From: Vreelandella stevensii S18214 | GTDB taxonomy: Bacteria; Pseudomonadota; Gammaproteobacteria; Pseudomonadales; Halomonadaceae | Direction of reading: 5' to 3' | Assembly: GCF_000275725.1 (NCBI RefSeq) | Contig: NZ_AJTS01000040.1 | Coordinates: 124,001-188,000 of the forward strand | Length of the DNA stretch: 64,000 bases | Shown here: one piece after another, positions 29,355-37,278 of the stretch | Numbering within the stretch: position 1 is the first letter of the stretch | Layout: every line of letters begins with the position of its first letter | Made by a program: the position numbers and the translations under genes | The notes under the pieces: generated by a model | What the model was told of the DNA's origin: nothing | The model's database searches: none | The model's input: the letters and a program-made list of their open reading frames with translations, nothing else

Positions 29355-29881
29355 CAGTGCACTGGGTGGCTGTGCGACATCCCTTCCGAAGCAGCACCTT
29401 CAGGCGAGGCACCCGGCGGCAAGACGTGCAGCTCTACATCGATACTTGGGGCATGCTGAAACTCCAGCGTGACGGGCACAGGTTCTCCCTCCACGATCGG
29501 CGCTGGTAGCTCCATGAACATGAGATGCAGCCCACCCGGTGCCAGCGTTACCGTACTGCCTGCGGGCAATTCGATACCGCCAGGCAGGGGCGCCATACGC
29601 ATCACATCGCCATCCATTTCCATGGTGTGAATTTCACTGTGCTCGGTAATAGGTGTGGTAACACCCATCAGGCGGTCATCCTGATCGCCATGATTGGTAA
29701 TCGTGACAAAACCACCTCCTGCGCCTGCGCCAGGTGGCGTAGCACGAGTCCAGGGCTGAGAAATTTCAATGCGTGAGTCGTGATCCCCCGAATCCCCATC
29801 ATGAGAACCGCCGTGATGGGCAAGCAGAGTGGTGCTGACCAATAGCAGCGAGGAAAACAGTGCTGTACGAAGCATGAACAT
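29354..29881 (-). CDS. PCu(A)C-family periplasmic copper chaperone
   Basis: A 175-residue secreted protein with a signal peptide (MFMLRTALFSSLLLVSTTLL, cleaved before HHGG). Copper ligands are the H(M)x10M-type arrangement seen as HTMEMDGDVMRM and GGLHLMFMEL. The N- and C-termini are histidine-rich. The ATG at 29881 is preferred over the ATG at 29893 because GGAG lies at good spacing only for the former. It passes copper to the neighbouring SCO protein in the known pathway. Confidence 0.92.
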   Translation of the reverse strand: MFMLRTALFSSLLLVSTTLLAHHGGSHDGDSGDHDSRIEISQPWTRATPPGAGAGGGFVTITNHGDQDDRLMGVTTPITEHSEIHTMEMDGDVMRMAPLPGGIELPAGSTVTLAPGGLHLMFMELPAPIVEGEPVPVTLEFQHAPSIDVELHVLPPGASPEGAASEGMSHSHPVH

Positions 29882-30215
29882 GGAAAACTCCATTATAAGG
29901 AGGCAAGGCCTCCATGCCGGCCAACGTGATAATGCCTTGCGGTACGCTCGTGAGTCCCGCACCCAGTGCGCAGGCCGACTTGCACAGGAGGTTATTGAGT
30001 TCGCTGGAGCCCGAGGTCTCTGACCTGCCGTCCTGATTGGCCGCCACACCATGGGGGTCACATAGCACGAACAATGGAGAGTGAGCGCCATCGCCAAGCA
30101 GCGCTGCCTGTGCATAGGCACCGAACAGGACGTGCAAAAGGATAACATACGACACTACGATAGCAGTGACGCTACCCTTGCGCTGATCTCTCTGTCGATG
30201 CCACCGATTCGTCAT
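29799..30215 (-). CDS. DUF2946-like small cysteine-containing protein
   Basis: A 138-residue protein with one N-terminal hydrophobic segment (AIVVSYVILLHVLFGAYAQA, residues 18-37) and a later region with FVLCDPHG and NNLLCKSACALG. Small membrane-associated proteins with this cysteine arrangement (DUF2946) are commonly found beside copper genes, which fits the next two genes. It would be periplasmic or membrane bound. Its frame overlaps the PCuAC gene by 83 bases, more than normal, so its true end or the PCuAC start could be different. Function is unknown; copper handling is a guess from position. Confidence 0.6.
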   Translation of the reverse strand: MTNRWHRQRDQRKGSVTAIVVSYVILLHVLFGAYAQAALLGDGAHSPLFVLCDPHGVAANQDGRSETSGSSELNNLLCKSACALGAGLTSVPQGIITLAGMEALPPYNGVFHVHASYSTVFLAAIGQHHSACPSRRFS

Positions 30216-30330
30216 GGGATAAGCTGATCCTGATTGTTATTGTGCTCTTGCTCGTGACACGCTTGACCAGTTGCAAGGGTGCTCATTATCAGAGCAAAGC
30301 GTGGTGTGCTCCAGTCCATGTGTCAATTTG

Positions 30331-30405
30331 ACCACTCAACGCACTATCTCAACGTACTATCTCAACGTACTATCTCAACGCACTACCTCAACCCACTACC
30401 TCACT
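30331..30405. repeat. 13-base tandem repeat, about five units
   Basis: Units GCACTATCTCAAC, GTACTATCTCAAC (twice), GCACTACCTCAAC and CCACTACCTCAC follow one another without gaps, preceded by a partial unit. The last unit touches the stop codon of the diguanylate cyclase gene at 30401. It is a minisatellite in the 3' flank and may vary between strains. Confidence 0.85.
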
Positions 30406-31762
30406 GCACGACCACACGGTTACGTCCACTGCGTTTTGCCTGATAGAGCGCCTGGTCGGCGCGCTGCATGGAATGCTGATAATCCGGGTGGCCGTCGTGC
30501 AACGTGAGTCCTACGCTCACGGTAACGCTCAGCAGCGTATCCGCCGCCGCCAGCATCGGCTCTTTGGCCACGGCCTGGCGTAGCCGCTCGGCGAACAGGC
30601 GGCTTCCGTCCGGGTCCGTATCCACCAGAATAATCAAGAACTCTTCACCGCCCATCCGAAACACGTAATCGCCGCCTCGGGTAGAGCGATCCAGAATACT
30701 GGCGACCTGCTGCAGCACGTTATCGCCCGCATCATGGCCATGGGTATCGTTGATCGACTTGAAGTGATCGATGTCCACCATGAGCAAGGCAAAACACTTC
30801 TCCGAGCGCCGAGCCAGCTCGATTTCACGATTCAGAACTACCGACAGAAATTTACGGTTCAGCAAGCGAGTGAGGCTATCGCGACCCGCGTCCAGCCCCG
30901 AGGCACGGTCCAGAATATCGTCCAGCAGCATCAGAATCGTGCGCGCTGCATCCCGAATATGGCTCAGCGCGGCCAGGCGCAGTGCGCTGTCGCCATCCGT
31001 CAACTGCGCCATCCATTGGTCGTCCACCAGATGGATATGTCGCGAAATGACGGCAATCTCCGGCGCGCCTTCGAAGGTATGGCACGCCTTGTGCAAATAC
31101 CACAGGCCAAACTCGGAGCTGGCCAGGCGGGGCAAGGCGCTGGTCTCCTGCTGCGCCGCCACGGCAAACATCAGCGCATTTTCCCAGTTGAGCAGCGCCG
31201 CCCGCTGCCGTTCACGCTCATCACCGATACTCTGGGTGAGCGAAAAAAGCTTGTAGGCTTCTTCGGTGCGCGCATGGCGATTATTGGCCACCGAATAGGC
31301 ATGGCTCATGATCTCCATGGCCATGTCGATATGGTCAGAGACGTACACGGCCGCCTCGCCCGCCGACAGCGGCGCCTGGATCGAGCGATTGATCTGTTCG
31401 TAAAACACCTGCTTCAGCTGCCGGGCACCGCTCAGTACCAGGTTTATCGGGATGTCGATGCGCGCATGTATCTGGCCTATTTTCTCCTGGTGCTCTACCA
31501 GCGCCTCGAGATCCGCGTGCTCGACGGCAAACATGGCACTGAGCCAACGCTGCATGGAAGGATGCAGGCGTTTTTCGACCTGCTCGTTGGAGAGAAACAG
31601 CGAGGCATGGGGGTCATCCAGCATGACCCGGTAAAAGTGCTCGGCAAACGGCGCCCGGCGGGCATGGGCCAGCTGCTCGACGGCTTGGCGCAGTGCCACC
31701 GGCGTACGCTCCAGCAGCGTCAACCACTCAGCAGCCAGCTGATGTTTATCCTTGTAGCGCAT
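30401..31762 (-). CDS. Globin-coupled sensor diguanylate cyclase (DosC-like)
   Basis: A 453-residue signalling enzyme making cyclic di-GMP from two GTP in response to oxygen or another haem ligand. ATG at 31762 gives the usual DosC-like N-terminus (MRYKDKHQLAAEW). The globin domain covers residues 1-165 with the proximal haem histidine at about His99 (EKIGQIHARIDIP, the DosC His98 position). A middle helical region follows, then the GGDEF domain from about residue 300 (DSLTRLLNRKFL). The active site is RMGGEEF, with an intact RGGD inhibitory site five residues before it, so feedback inhibition is expected. It is cytoplasmic. No phosphodiesterase partner (as DosP) is next to it. Confidence 0.93.
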   Translation of the reverse strand: MRYKDKHQLAAEWLTLLERTPVALRQAVEQLAHARRAPFAEHFYRVMLDDPHASLFLSNEQVEKRLHPSMQRWLSAMFAVEHADLEALVEHQEKIGQIHARIDIPINLVLSGARQLKQVFYEQINRSIQAPLSAGEAAVYVSDHIDMAMEIMSHAYSVANNRHARTEEAYKLFSLTQSIGDERERQRAALLNWENALMFAVAAQQETSALPRLASSEFGLWYLHKACHTFEGAPEIAVISRHIHLVDDQWMAQLTDGDSALRLAALSHIRDAARTILMLLDDILDRASGLDAGRDSLTRLLNRKFLSVVLNREIELARRSEKCFALLMVDIDHFKSINDTHGHDAGDNVLQQVASILDRSTRGGDYVFRMGGEEFLIILVDTDPDGSRLFAERLRQAVAKEPMLAAADTLLSVTVSVGLTLHDGHPDYQHSMQRADQALYQAKRSGRNRVVVQ

Positions 31763-31907
31763 ACCCCACCCGATAACCTTTGCGGAAAGCGACCATGTTA
31801 CACATAAACAAGGTGAGTCAATACGCACCCAAAGCAAGGTTTTGGGCCTTTTGGTGCGGTTTGTGGCGCTAACTTCATCGTTCACTCACCCAGAGGCAAG
31901 CGCTGCC

Positions 31908-31961
31908 TTGACGCGGAGACCAACCTCGAATATACCATTTGATATAGAGGCAATATATCAA
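31908..31961 (+). promoter_or_regulatory. Promoter and operator of the Xre-RES toxin-antitoxin operon
   Basis: TTGACG (31908-31913) and TATACC (31931-31936) are spaced 17 bases. A perfect inverted repeat TTGATATA-N7-TATATCAA (31939-31961) lies over the expected start site near 31943. Its position and symmetry fit autorepression by the antitoxin. The antitoxin ATG follows 13 bases later with AGGAGG. Confidence 0.82.
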
Positions 31962-31974
31962 CAGGAGGTCCCCA

Positions 31975-32424
31975 ATGACCGCTACCTTCTCCCAATATCA
32001 ACCCACCAAAGCCGTGGCCTCCGGCTATTGGCAGCAAATTGGCCTGCCTGCCCGAGGGCGTAAGCTGCATGAGCTGCTGCATGAGGGGGTGGAGTACCGG
32101 GTATACCCAAGGCTTGCCAAGGTATCCGGTATCGAGCAGAAGGCGCTGGCGCGCTATGTGGATATCCCTTCCGCCACACTGAGCCGCCGCGCCAAGTCAG
32201 GCCGCTTCAAGATGGCGGAAAGCGACCGGCTGTATCGCTTTGCCGAGCTTTTCAAAGCGGCGCTGGATCTGTTCGAGGGGGACGCGGAGGGTGCCCGCGC
32301 CTGGCTGCTTAAACCCAATGCCGGGCTAGGCGGACGTCGCCCCGTTGAAATGAGCGCCACCTCGGCGGAGTACCAAACGGTACTAAACCTGATTGGACGG
32401 TTGGAGCACGGGGTGTCGGTATGA
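31975..32424 (+). CDS. Xre/MbcA/ParS-type antitoxin (DUF2384)
   Basis: A 149-residue antitoxin. Residues about 50-90 form an Xre-like DNA-binding part (SGIEQKALARYVDIPSATLS, RRAKSGRF), and the C-terminal toxin-binding domain (DUF2384) is seen in GARAWLLKPNAGLGGRRPVE and LIGRLEHGVSV. ATG at 31975 has a strong AGGAGG eight bases upstream. It should neutralise the RES toxin and repress its own promoter through the palindrome just upstream. The stop overlaps the toxin ATG by four bases. Confidence 0.93.
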   Translation: MTATFSQYQPTKAVASGYWQQIGLPARGRKLHELLHEGVEYRVYPRLAKVSGIEQKALARYVDIPSATLSRRAKSGRFKMAESDRLYRFAELFKAALDLFEGDAEGARAWLLKPNAGLGGRRPVEMSATSAEYQTVLNLIGRLEHGVSV

Positions 32425-32885
32425 GCGAAGTCACCGCTTTCCGGCTGGTGAAGCGCAAGTTTCAGGAGAGCGCGTTTGATGGCGAGGGCGCACGGCTTTA
32501 CGGCGGGCGCTGGAACAGCCCAGGCAATGCCTGTGTGTATGTAGCCAGCTCAGAGTCGTTGGCGCTGCTGGAAATCATGGTGCATCTGGAAAGCTATCGG
32601 CTGCTCAATGCCTATGCGCTGCTGCGACTGACGCTGCCCAATCAGAGCATTTTGAGCGTTGGAACGGAAGATTTACCCGAAAACTGGCGGGAAGCGCCAG
32701 CACCTGCGGAAACCGCCGACCTGGGCGATGGCTGGCTAGCCTCCGGCCAGAGCCTGGCGCTGGCCCTGCCCAGCGTGGTGGTGCCGAGAGAGCTTAATTA
32801 CATGCTCAACCCGGCCCACCCCTTGTTCGAGCACGCCGTTGCCAGCGCCGAGGAACTGCCGTTTCAACCCGATCCACGGCTGTAA
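32421..32885 (+). CDS. RES-domain toxin
   Basis: A 154-residue RES toxin. The family residues are seen: an N-terminal arginine in FRLVKRKFQE, GGRWNSPGNACVYVASSESLALLE with its conserved Gly-Gly-Arg-Trp-Asn, Glu in LEIMVHLE and a serine in LPSVVVPRELNYMLNPAHP. RES toxins degrade NAD+ or ADP-ribosylate targets. It is coupled to the antitoxin by ATGA. It converges with urtE with only 16 bases between stops. Confidence 0.93.
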   Translation: MSEVTAFRLVKRKFQESAFDGEGARLYGGRWNSPGNACVYVASSESLALLEIMVHLESYRLLNAYALLRLTLPNQSILSVGTEDLPENWREAPAPAETADLGDGWLASGQSLALALPSVVVPRELNYMLNPAHPLFEHAVASAEELPFQPDPRL

Positions 32886-32901
32886 ACCGGGTGTGGATAA
32901 C

Positions 32902-33609
32902 TCAAACCGTCAAATGCTGTTTGATCAGCTCGTTGGAGAGTTCGCTGATAGCGCCTTTGGCCACCGGGCGGCCGCGGTCCATGATCACGAAGCGGTCGGC
33001 GTATTTGCGGGCGAAGGGTAGCTTCTGCTCGACCAGCAGCACCGTCAGGCCGTCCTCTTTGATCAGTTGGCGAATCACCTGACCAATCTGGGCGACGATA
33101 TTGGGCTGAATGCCCTCGCCGGGCTCGTCCAGAATCAGCAGTTTCGGTTCGATCACCAACGCGCGGCCAATGGCGAGCTGCTGCTGTTGCCCACCGGACA
33201 AATCGCCGCCACGGCGGTGTTTCATCTCCTTGAGCACCGGAAACAGCTCGTAGATGCGCTCGGGAATTTTTTTCAGCCCGTCGCCTCGGGCGGCAAGCCC
33301 TGTGCGCAGGTTCTCCTCCACCGTCAGCAGCGGGAAAATCTGCCGCCCCTGGGGCACGAAACCGATACCCAGGCGCGAGCGCGCCTCCACGGCTTTTTTG
33401 GTGAGTTCGATCTCGCCATCATTGCCCTGGTAGCGCAGCTGGCCGCTCTTCACCGCCACTTCCCCCATGATGGCTTTCATCAGGGTGGTTTTACCCACCC
33501 CGTTGCGGCCCATCACGCAGGTGCACTGCCCGGTGGGCACCTCCAGGTCCAGATCCCACAGGGTGTGGCTTTCGCCGTAAAACTGGTTCAACTTGTCGAC
33601 GGTCAGCAT
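32902..33609 (-). CDS. urtE: Urea ABC transporter ATP-binding protein UrtE
   Basis: A 235-residue ATPase of the branched-chain amino acid/urea transporter class. Walker A is MGRNGVGKTTLMKAIMG, signature LSGGQQQQLAIGRALV, Walker B LLILDEPGEGIQPN. The GEGIQPNIV wording is characteristic of UrtE. It is the last gene of urtABCDE, its start overlapping the urtD stop by one base. It energises urea import at the inner membrane together with UrtD. Confidence 0.95.
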   Translation of the reverse strand: MLTVDKLNQFYGESHTLWDLDLEVPTGQCTCVMGRNGVGKTTLMKAIMGEVAVKSGQLRYQGNDGEIELTKKAVEARSRLGIGFVPQGRQIFPLLTVEENLRTGLAARGDGLKKIPERIYELFPVLKEMKHRRGGDLSGGQQQQLAIGRALVIEPKLLILDEPGEGIQPNIVAQIGQVIRQLIKEDGLTVLLVEQKLPFARKYADRFVIMDRGRPVAKGAISELSNELIKQHLTV

Positions 33610-34445
33610 CAGGCCATCTCCTCCTCGTCCGCGCCCAGGTACACTTCGACCACTTTCGGGTCATTGGAGACCTGATCCATGCTGCCTTCGGCCAGCACGC
33701 TGCCCTGGTGCAGCACGGTCACCTTGCGCGCAATCGAGCGTACAAAGCCCATGTCGTGCTCCACCACCACCACCGACTGTTTGCCAGCCAGCCCCGTAAG
33801 CAGCTCGGCAGTGCGCTCCATCTCCTGTTCGGTCATCCCGGCCACCGGCTCGTCCACCAGCAGCAGGCGCGGGCGCTGCATCAGCAGCATTCCGATCTCC
33901 AGCCACTGCTTCTGGCCGTGGGAGAGAATCCCGGCGGGCTGGAAGCGCAACGCGGTCAGGCCGATGGTGTCCAGCACGTCGTCGATGCGGTCGCTGATCT
34001 CGCTGGTCATGCGGGCGGTCAGCGTGGGAAAGATGCGCTTGTCGGCGGCCATGGCCAGCTCCAAGTTGTCGAACACGCTGAGCGCTTCGAACACCGTGGG
34101 CTTCTGGAACTTGCGGCCAATGCCGAGGCTGGCGATTTCCGGCTCGTTCATTTGCAGCAAGTTATGGCGGCTGCCGAACCAGACGCTGCCCTGGTTGGGG
34201 CGGGTCTTGCCGGTGATGATATCCATCATGGTGGTTTTACCGGCCCCGTTGGGGCCGATGATGCAGCGCAACTCGCCGTCGTCGATGGTCAGGTTGAGGT
34301 TATTGATGGCCTTGAAGCCATCGAAGCTCACCGTCACGTCTTCCATGTACAGAATCGGGCCGTGGCGAACGTCCACCGGCGAGGCCTCCCCCGCCATGAA
34401 GTCGAATACTCGGTCGCGTGCTTTCAGCGATTGTATCAGGCTCAT
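33609..34445 (-). CDS. urtD: Urea ABC transporter ATP-binding protein UrtD
   Basis: A 278-residue ATPase. ATG at 34445 overlaps the urtC stop (ATGA) and is chosen on that basis. Walker A is IIGPNGAGKTTMMDIITGK, the signature region is LSHGQKQWLEIGMLLMQRP (UrtD-type SHGQKQW) and Walker B LLLVDEPVAGMTEQE. An N-terminal extension of about 30 residues precedes the ABC domain, as usual for UrtD. Confidence 0.95.
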   Translation of the reverse strand: MSLIQSLKARDRVFDFMAGEASPVDVRHGPILYMEDVTVSFDGFKAINNLNLTIDDGELRCIIGPNGAGKTTMMDIITGKTRPNQGSVWFGSRHNLLQMNEPEIASLGIGRKFQKPTVFEALSVFDNLELAMAADKRIFPTLTARMTSEISDRIDDVLDTIGLTALRFQPAGILSHGQKQWLEIGMLLMQRPRLLLVDEPVAGMTEQEMERTAELLTGLAGKQSVVVVEHDMGFVRSIARKVTVLHQGSVLAEGSMDQVSNDPKVVEVYLGADEEEMA

Positions 34446-35584
34446 GCTGCAGCCTCCGTAGGCGGTTGTTCGGCTTTGCGACGGCGCTTCACGTGGCTCA
34501 AAAGGCCCGCGACGCCCTTGGGCAGGAAGACCGTGACCAGGACGAACAGCGCGCCCAGGGCAAACAGCCAGGCATCCGGCATGACCCCGGTAAACACGGT
34601 TTTGGCGTAGTTGACCAGGATCGCCCCAATGACGGCACCGTACAGCGTGGCTCGCCCACCCAGTGCTACCCAGAGCACGATTTCGATGGAGAACAGCGGC
34701 GAGAATTCGCTGGGGTTGATGATGCCTACCTGAGGCACATAAAGCGCCCCCGCCAGGCCCGCCAGCATGGCCGAGACCACGAACACGAACAGCTGGAAGC
34801 GTTCGACCCGGTAGCCGATGAAACGCGTACGCGCTTCGGCATCGCGGGTGGCCACGCACACGCGGCCCAGCTTGCTGGTGACAATGGCACGGCAGAGGAT
34901 GTAGCCCAGCGCCAGCGCCACCCCAGTGGCAATGAACAGCCCCAGCCGCGTGTCGTTGCTGCGCAGGTTGAAGCCCAGCAGCTCACGGAAATCGGTGAGG
35001 CCATTGTTGCCGCCGAAGCCCATCTCGTTGCGGAAGAAAGCCAGCATCAGGGCAAACGTCAGCGCCTGGGTGATGATCGACAGATACACCCCGGTCACCC
35101 GCGAACGGAACGCCAGGAAGCCGAACACCAGCGCCAGCAGGCCAGGGGCCAGCAGCACCATGGCAAAGGCGAACCAGGCCATATCGAAGCCCAGCCAGTA
35201 CCAGGGCAGGCTGTCCCAGTTCAGAAACACCATGAAGTCGGGCAGGACCGGGTGGCCATAGGTGCCACGGTCGCCAATCTGGCGCATCAGGTACATGCCC
35301 ATGGCGTAGCCGCCAATGGCGAAGAACGCTCCGTGGCCCAGGCTCAGAATGCCCAGATAGCCCCACACCAGGTCCACCGCCACGGCCAGCAGCGCATAGC
35401 TCAGGTACTTGCCGAACAGGTTCACGGTGTAGGCGTTGACATGCAGCGGATGCCCTTGCGGCACTGCCACGTGCAGTACGGTGACCAGCACCAGGGCGGC
35501 CAGCAGCACGCCGAGAAAGAGCTGGGTGGCCCGTTCGCCGAACGGGCGTAGCAGCCAGAACCGTTGAGAAGAAGATGTCATCAT
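34442..35584 (-). CDS. urtC: Urea ABC transporter permease UrtC
   Basis: A 380-residue inner-membrane permease with about ten helices, related to LivM. Typical stretches are VDLVWGYLGILSLGHGAFFAIGGYAMGMYL and the coupling segment RDAEARTRFIGYRVERFQLF. It ends with a basic tail (HVKRRRKAEQPP). It lies seven bases after urtB and overlaps urtD. Confidence 0.95.
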   Translation of the reverse strand: MMTSSSQRFWLLRPFGERATQLFLGVLLAALVLVTVLHVAVPQGHPLHVNAYTVNLFGKYLSYALLAVAVDLVWGYLGILSLGHGAFFAIGGYAMGMYLMRQIGDRGTYGHPVLPDFMVFLNWDSLPWYWLGFDMAWFAFAMVLLAPGLLALVFGFLAFRSRVTGVYLSIITQALTFALMLAFFRNEMGFGGNNGLTDFRELLGFNLRSNDTRLGLFIATGVALALGYILCRAIVTSKLGRVCVATRDAEARTRFIGYRVERFQLFVFVVSAMLAGLAGALYVPQVGIINPSEFSPLFSIEIVLWVALGGRATLYGAVIGAILVNYAKTVFTGVMPDAWLFALGALFVLVTVFLPKGVAGLLSHVKRRRKAEQPPTEAAA

Positions 35585-35590
35585 GATGGG

Positions 35591-37198
35591 TTAGCCCTCC
35601 GCAGCCCGGCCCTTCTGCGGGAAGAGTCCACGCGGGCGTTTTTGAATGAACAGGATGATGAACACCAGCACGATGATCTTGGCCAGCACGGCACCCGCCC
35701 AAGGCTCCAGCACCTGGTTGATGATACCCAGTGAAAGCCCCGCCACCAGCGTGCCCCACAGGTTACCCACGCCACCGAACACCACCACCATGAACGAGTC
35801 GATGATGTAGTTCTGGCCAAGGTTGGGGCCGACGTTGGTGAGCTGCGACAGCGCCACACCGGCCAGCCCCGCTACGCCGGAACCCAGCGCGAAGGTCATG
35901 ATGTCCACCCGAGTGGCCCGGATGCCCATGGAGCGTGCCATGGCGCGGTTCTGGGTCACGGCGCGCACTTCGAGCCCCAGCCGCGTGCGGCGCATGATCA
36001 GCATCAGTCCGGCGAACACCACCAGCGCAAAGCCGAGCACGAACATGCGGTTGAGGGTCAGCGAGAGCGCATCGTTGATCACCAGCGAGCCGCTCATCCA
36101 CTCGGGCGTCACCACGGTGCGGTTGAGCGGAGAGATCACCGTGCGCACCAGCTGCTGCAGAATCAGGCTGATACCGAACGTGGCCAGCAGCGTTTCCAGC
36201 GGGCGGCCCTTGAGGAACTGGATCACGCCCCGTTCGATGGCAATGCCCACCAGGGCGGCCACCATGAAGCCCGCCGGAATGGAAAGAATCAGCGCCAGCC
36301 CCGGCTGGCCCGGCAGCAGTTGCTGCATCATCCAGGTGGTATAGGCGCCCAGCATCATCAGCTCGCCGTGGGCCATGTTGATCACGCCCATGACGCCAAA
36401 GGTGATGGCCAGGCCGATGGCCGCCAGCACCAGTACCGACCCCAGGCTCAGGCCAAAGTAGAGCGTTTCGAGGCCACGATTGAGCTTGAGGTTTTGCTCG
36501 ATGCTGAGGAGCGCTTCTCTGGCCGCGTCGGCGACCACCGGGTCATCGCCATTGGCCGCGCGATTGAGCGCCACACGGGCACGCGGATGCAGGCTGCCCC
36601 GCAGCGCTTCCACGCCTTCCATCTGGCCCGCTTCGGTTTGATAAATAGCCAGTGCCTGCGCTAATCGGCGCTGCACCTGGCTATCCTCTTCTTCGGCAAT
36701 CAGCGCTTCCAGAGGCTCGGCCAGCGTCTCGTCCACTTCGCCCAACAGGCGCTCGGCGGAGGTACGGCGGCGTTCCACGTTGGGGGAGTAGAGGTCAACC
36801 ACGGCGATGGCGCTGCGCAGTTGGTTGCGCAGGGCGTTGTTGATGCCGATGCGGTTGAGGTCGCGGCGGGACATCTCGCCCAGCGGCTCGTCGGTCAAGG
36901 CATCGGCCACGGGCCAGTCACGCCCGGTGTTGTTCAACACCACGACGAAGCGACCCTCGCTGGTGCGCTGCAGGCGGCCATCGAGCAAGGCTTGCAGCCA
37001 ATCTCGGGCACGCTCGTCGTCGCTTTGCAAAATGGCCGTAATCGCGTCGCCTTTGGCGCGGAAGTTCTCCACGTCCAGCGCTTCCAGCAGCGCCAGTGCC
37101 GCGTCGTCATCAGAAGGTGTGGTGGGGGGTTGTGCCTGCGACAACGTCGCCATGCTGAGCAGCAACAGACACAACACCCCAGAAAGGAAACGCCTCAT
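35591..37198 (-). CDS. urtB: Urea ABC transporter permease UrtB
   Basis: A 535-residue permease. ATG at 37198 starts a signal-like segment (MRRFLSGVLCLLLLSMATLS). Residues 25-240 form a hydrophilic, helix-rich periplasmic-type domain, and the LivH-like permease follows (LGLAITFGVMGVINMAHGEL, QNRAMARSMGIRATRVD). The long N-terminal domain is usual for UrtB in proteobacteria, so it is not a novel fusion. It follows urtA by 80 bases, the largest gap in the operon. Confidence 0.95.
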   Translation of the reverse strand: MRRFLSGVLCLLLLSMATLSQAQPPTTPSDDDAALALLEALDVENFRAKGDAITAILQSDDERARDWLQALLDGRLQRTSEGRFVVVLNNTGRDWPVADALTDEPLGEMSRRDLNRIGINNALRNQLRSAIAVVDLYSPNVERRRTSAERLLGEVDETLAEPLEALIAEEEDSQVQRRLAQALAIYQTEAGQMEGVEALRGSLHPRARVALNRAANGDDPVVADAAREALLSIEQNLKLNRGLETLYFGLSLGSVLVLAAIGLAITFGVMGVINMAHGELMMLGAYTTWMMQQLLPGQPGLALILSIPAGFMVAALVGIAIERGVIQFLKGRPLETLLATFGISLILQQLVRTVISPLNRTVVTPEWMSGSLVINDALSLTLNRMFVLGFALVVFAGLMLIMRRTRLGLEVRAVTQNRAMARSMGIRATRVDIMTFALGSGVAGLAGVALSQLTNVGPNLGQNYIIDSFMVVVFGGVGNLWGTLVAGLSLGIINQVLEPWAGAVLAKIIVLVFIILFIQKRPRGLFPQKGRAAEG

Positions 37199-37278
37199 GG
37201 GGTTCTTCCTTTGGTCATCATCAATGGGGAGAGGTAGCGTGCTCCCTTGCCGCGACGGGTCGCGGCAAGGGAAGAGCG

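Noticed and set aside
35591-37198. UrtB as a novel fusion of a helical domain with a permease
   Set aside because: The long N-terminal domain is normal for UrtB in proteobacteria.
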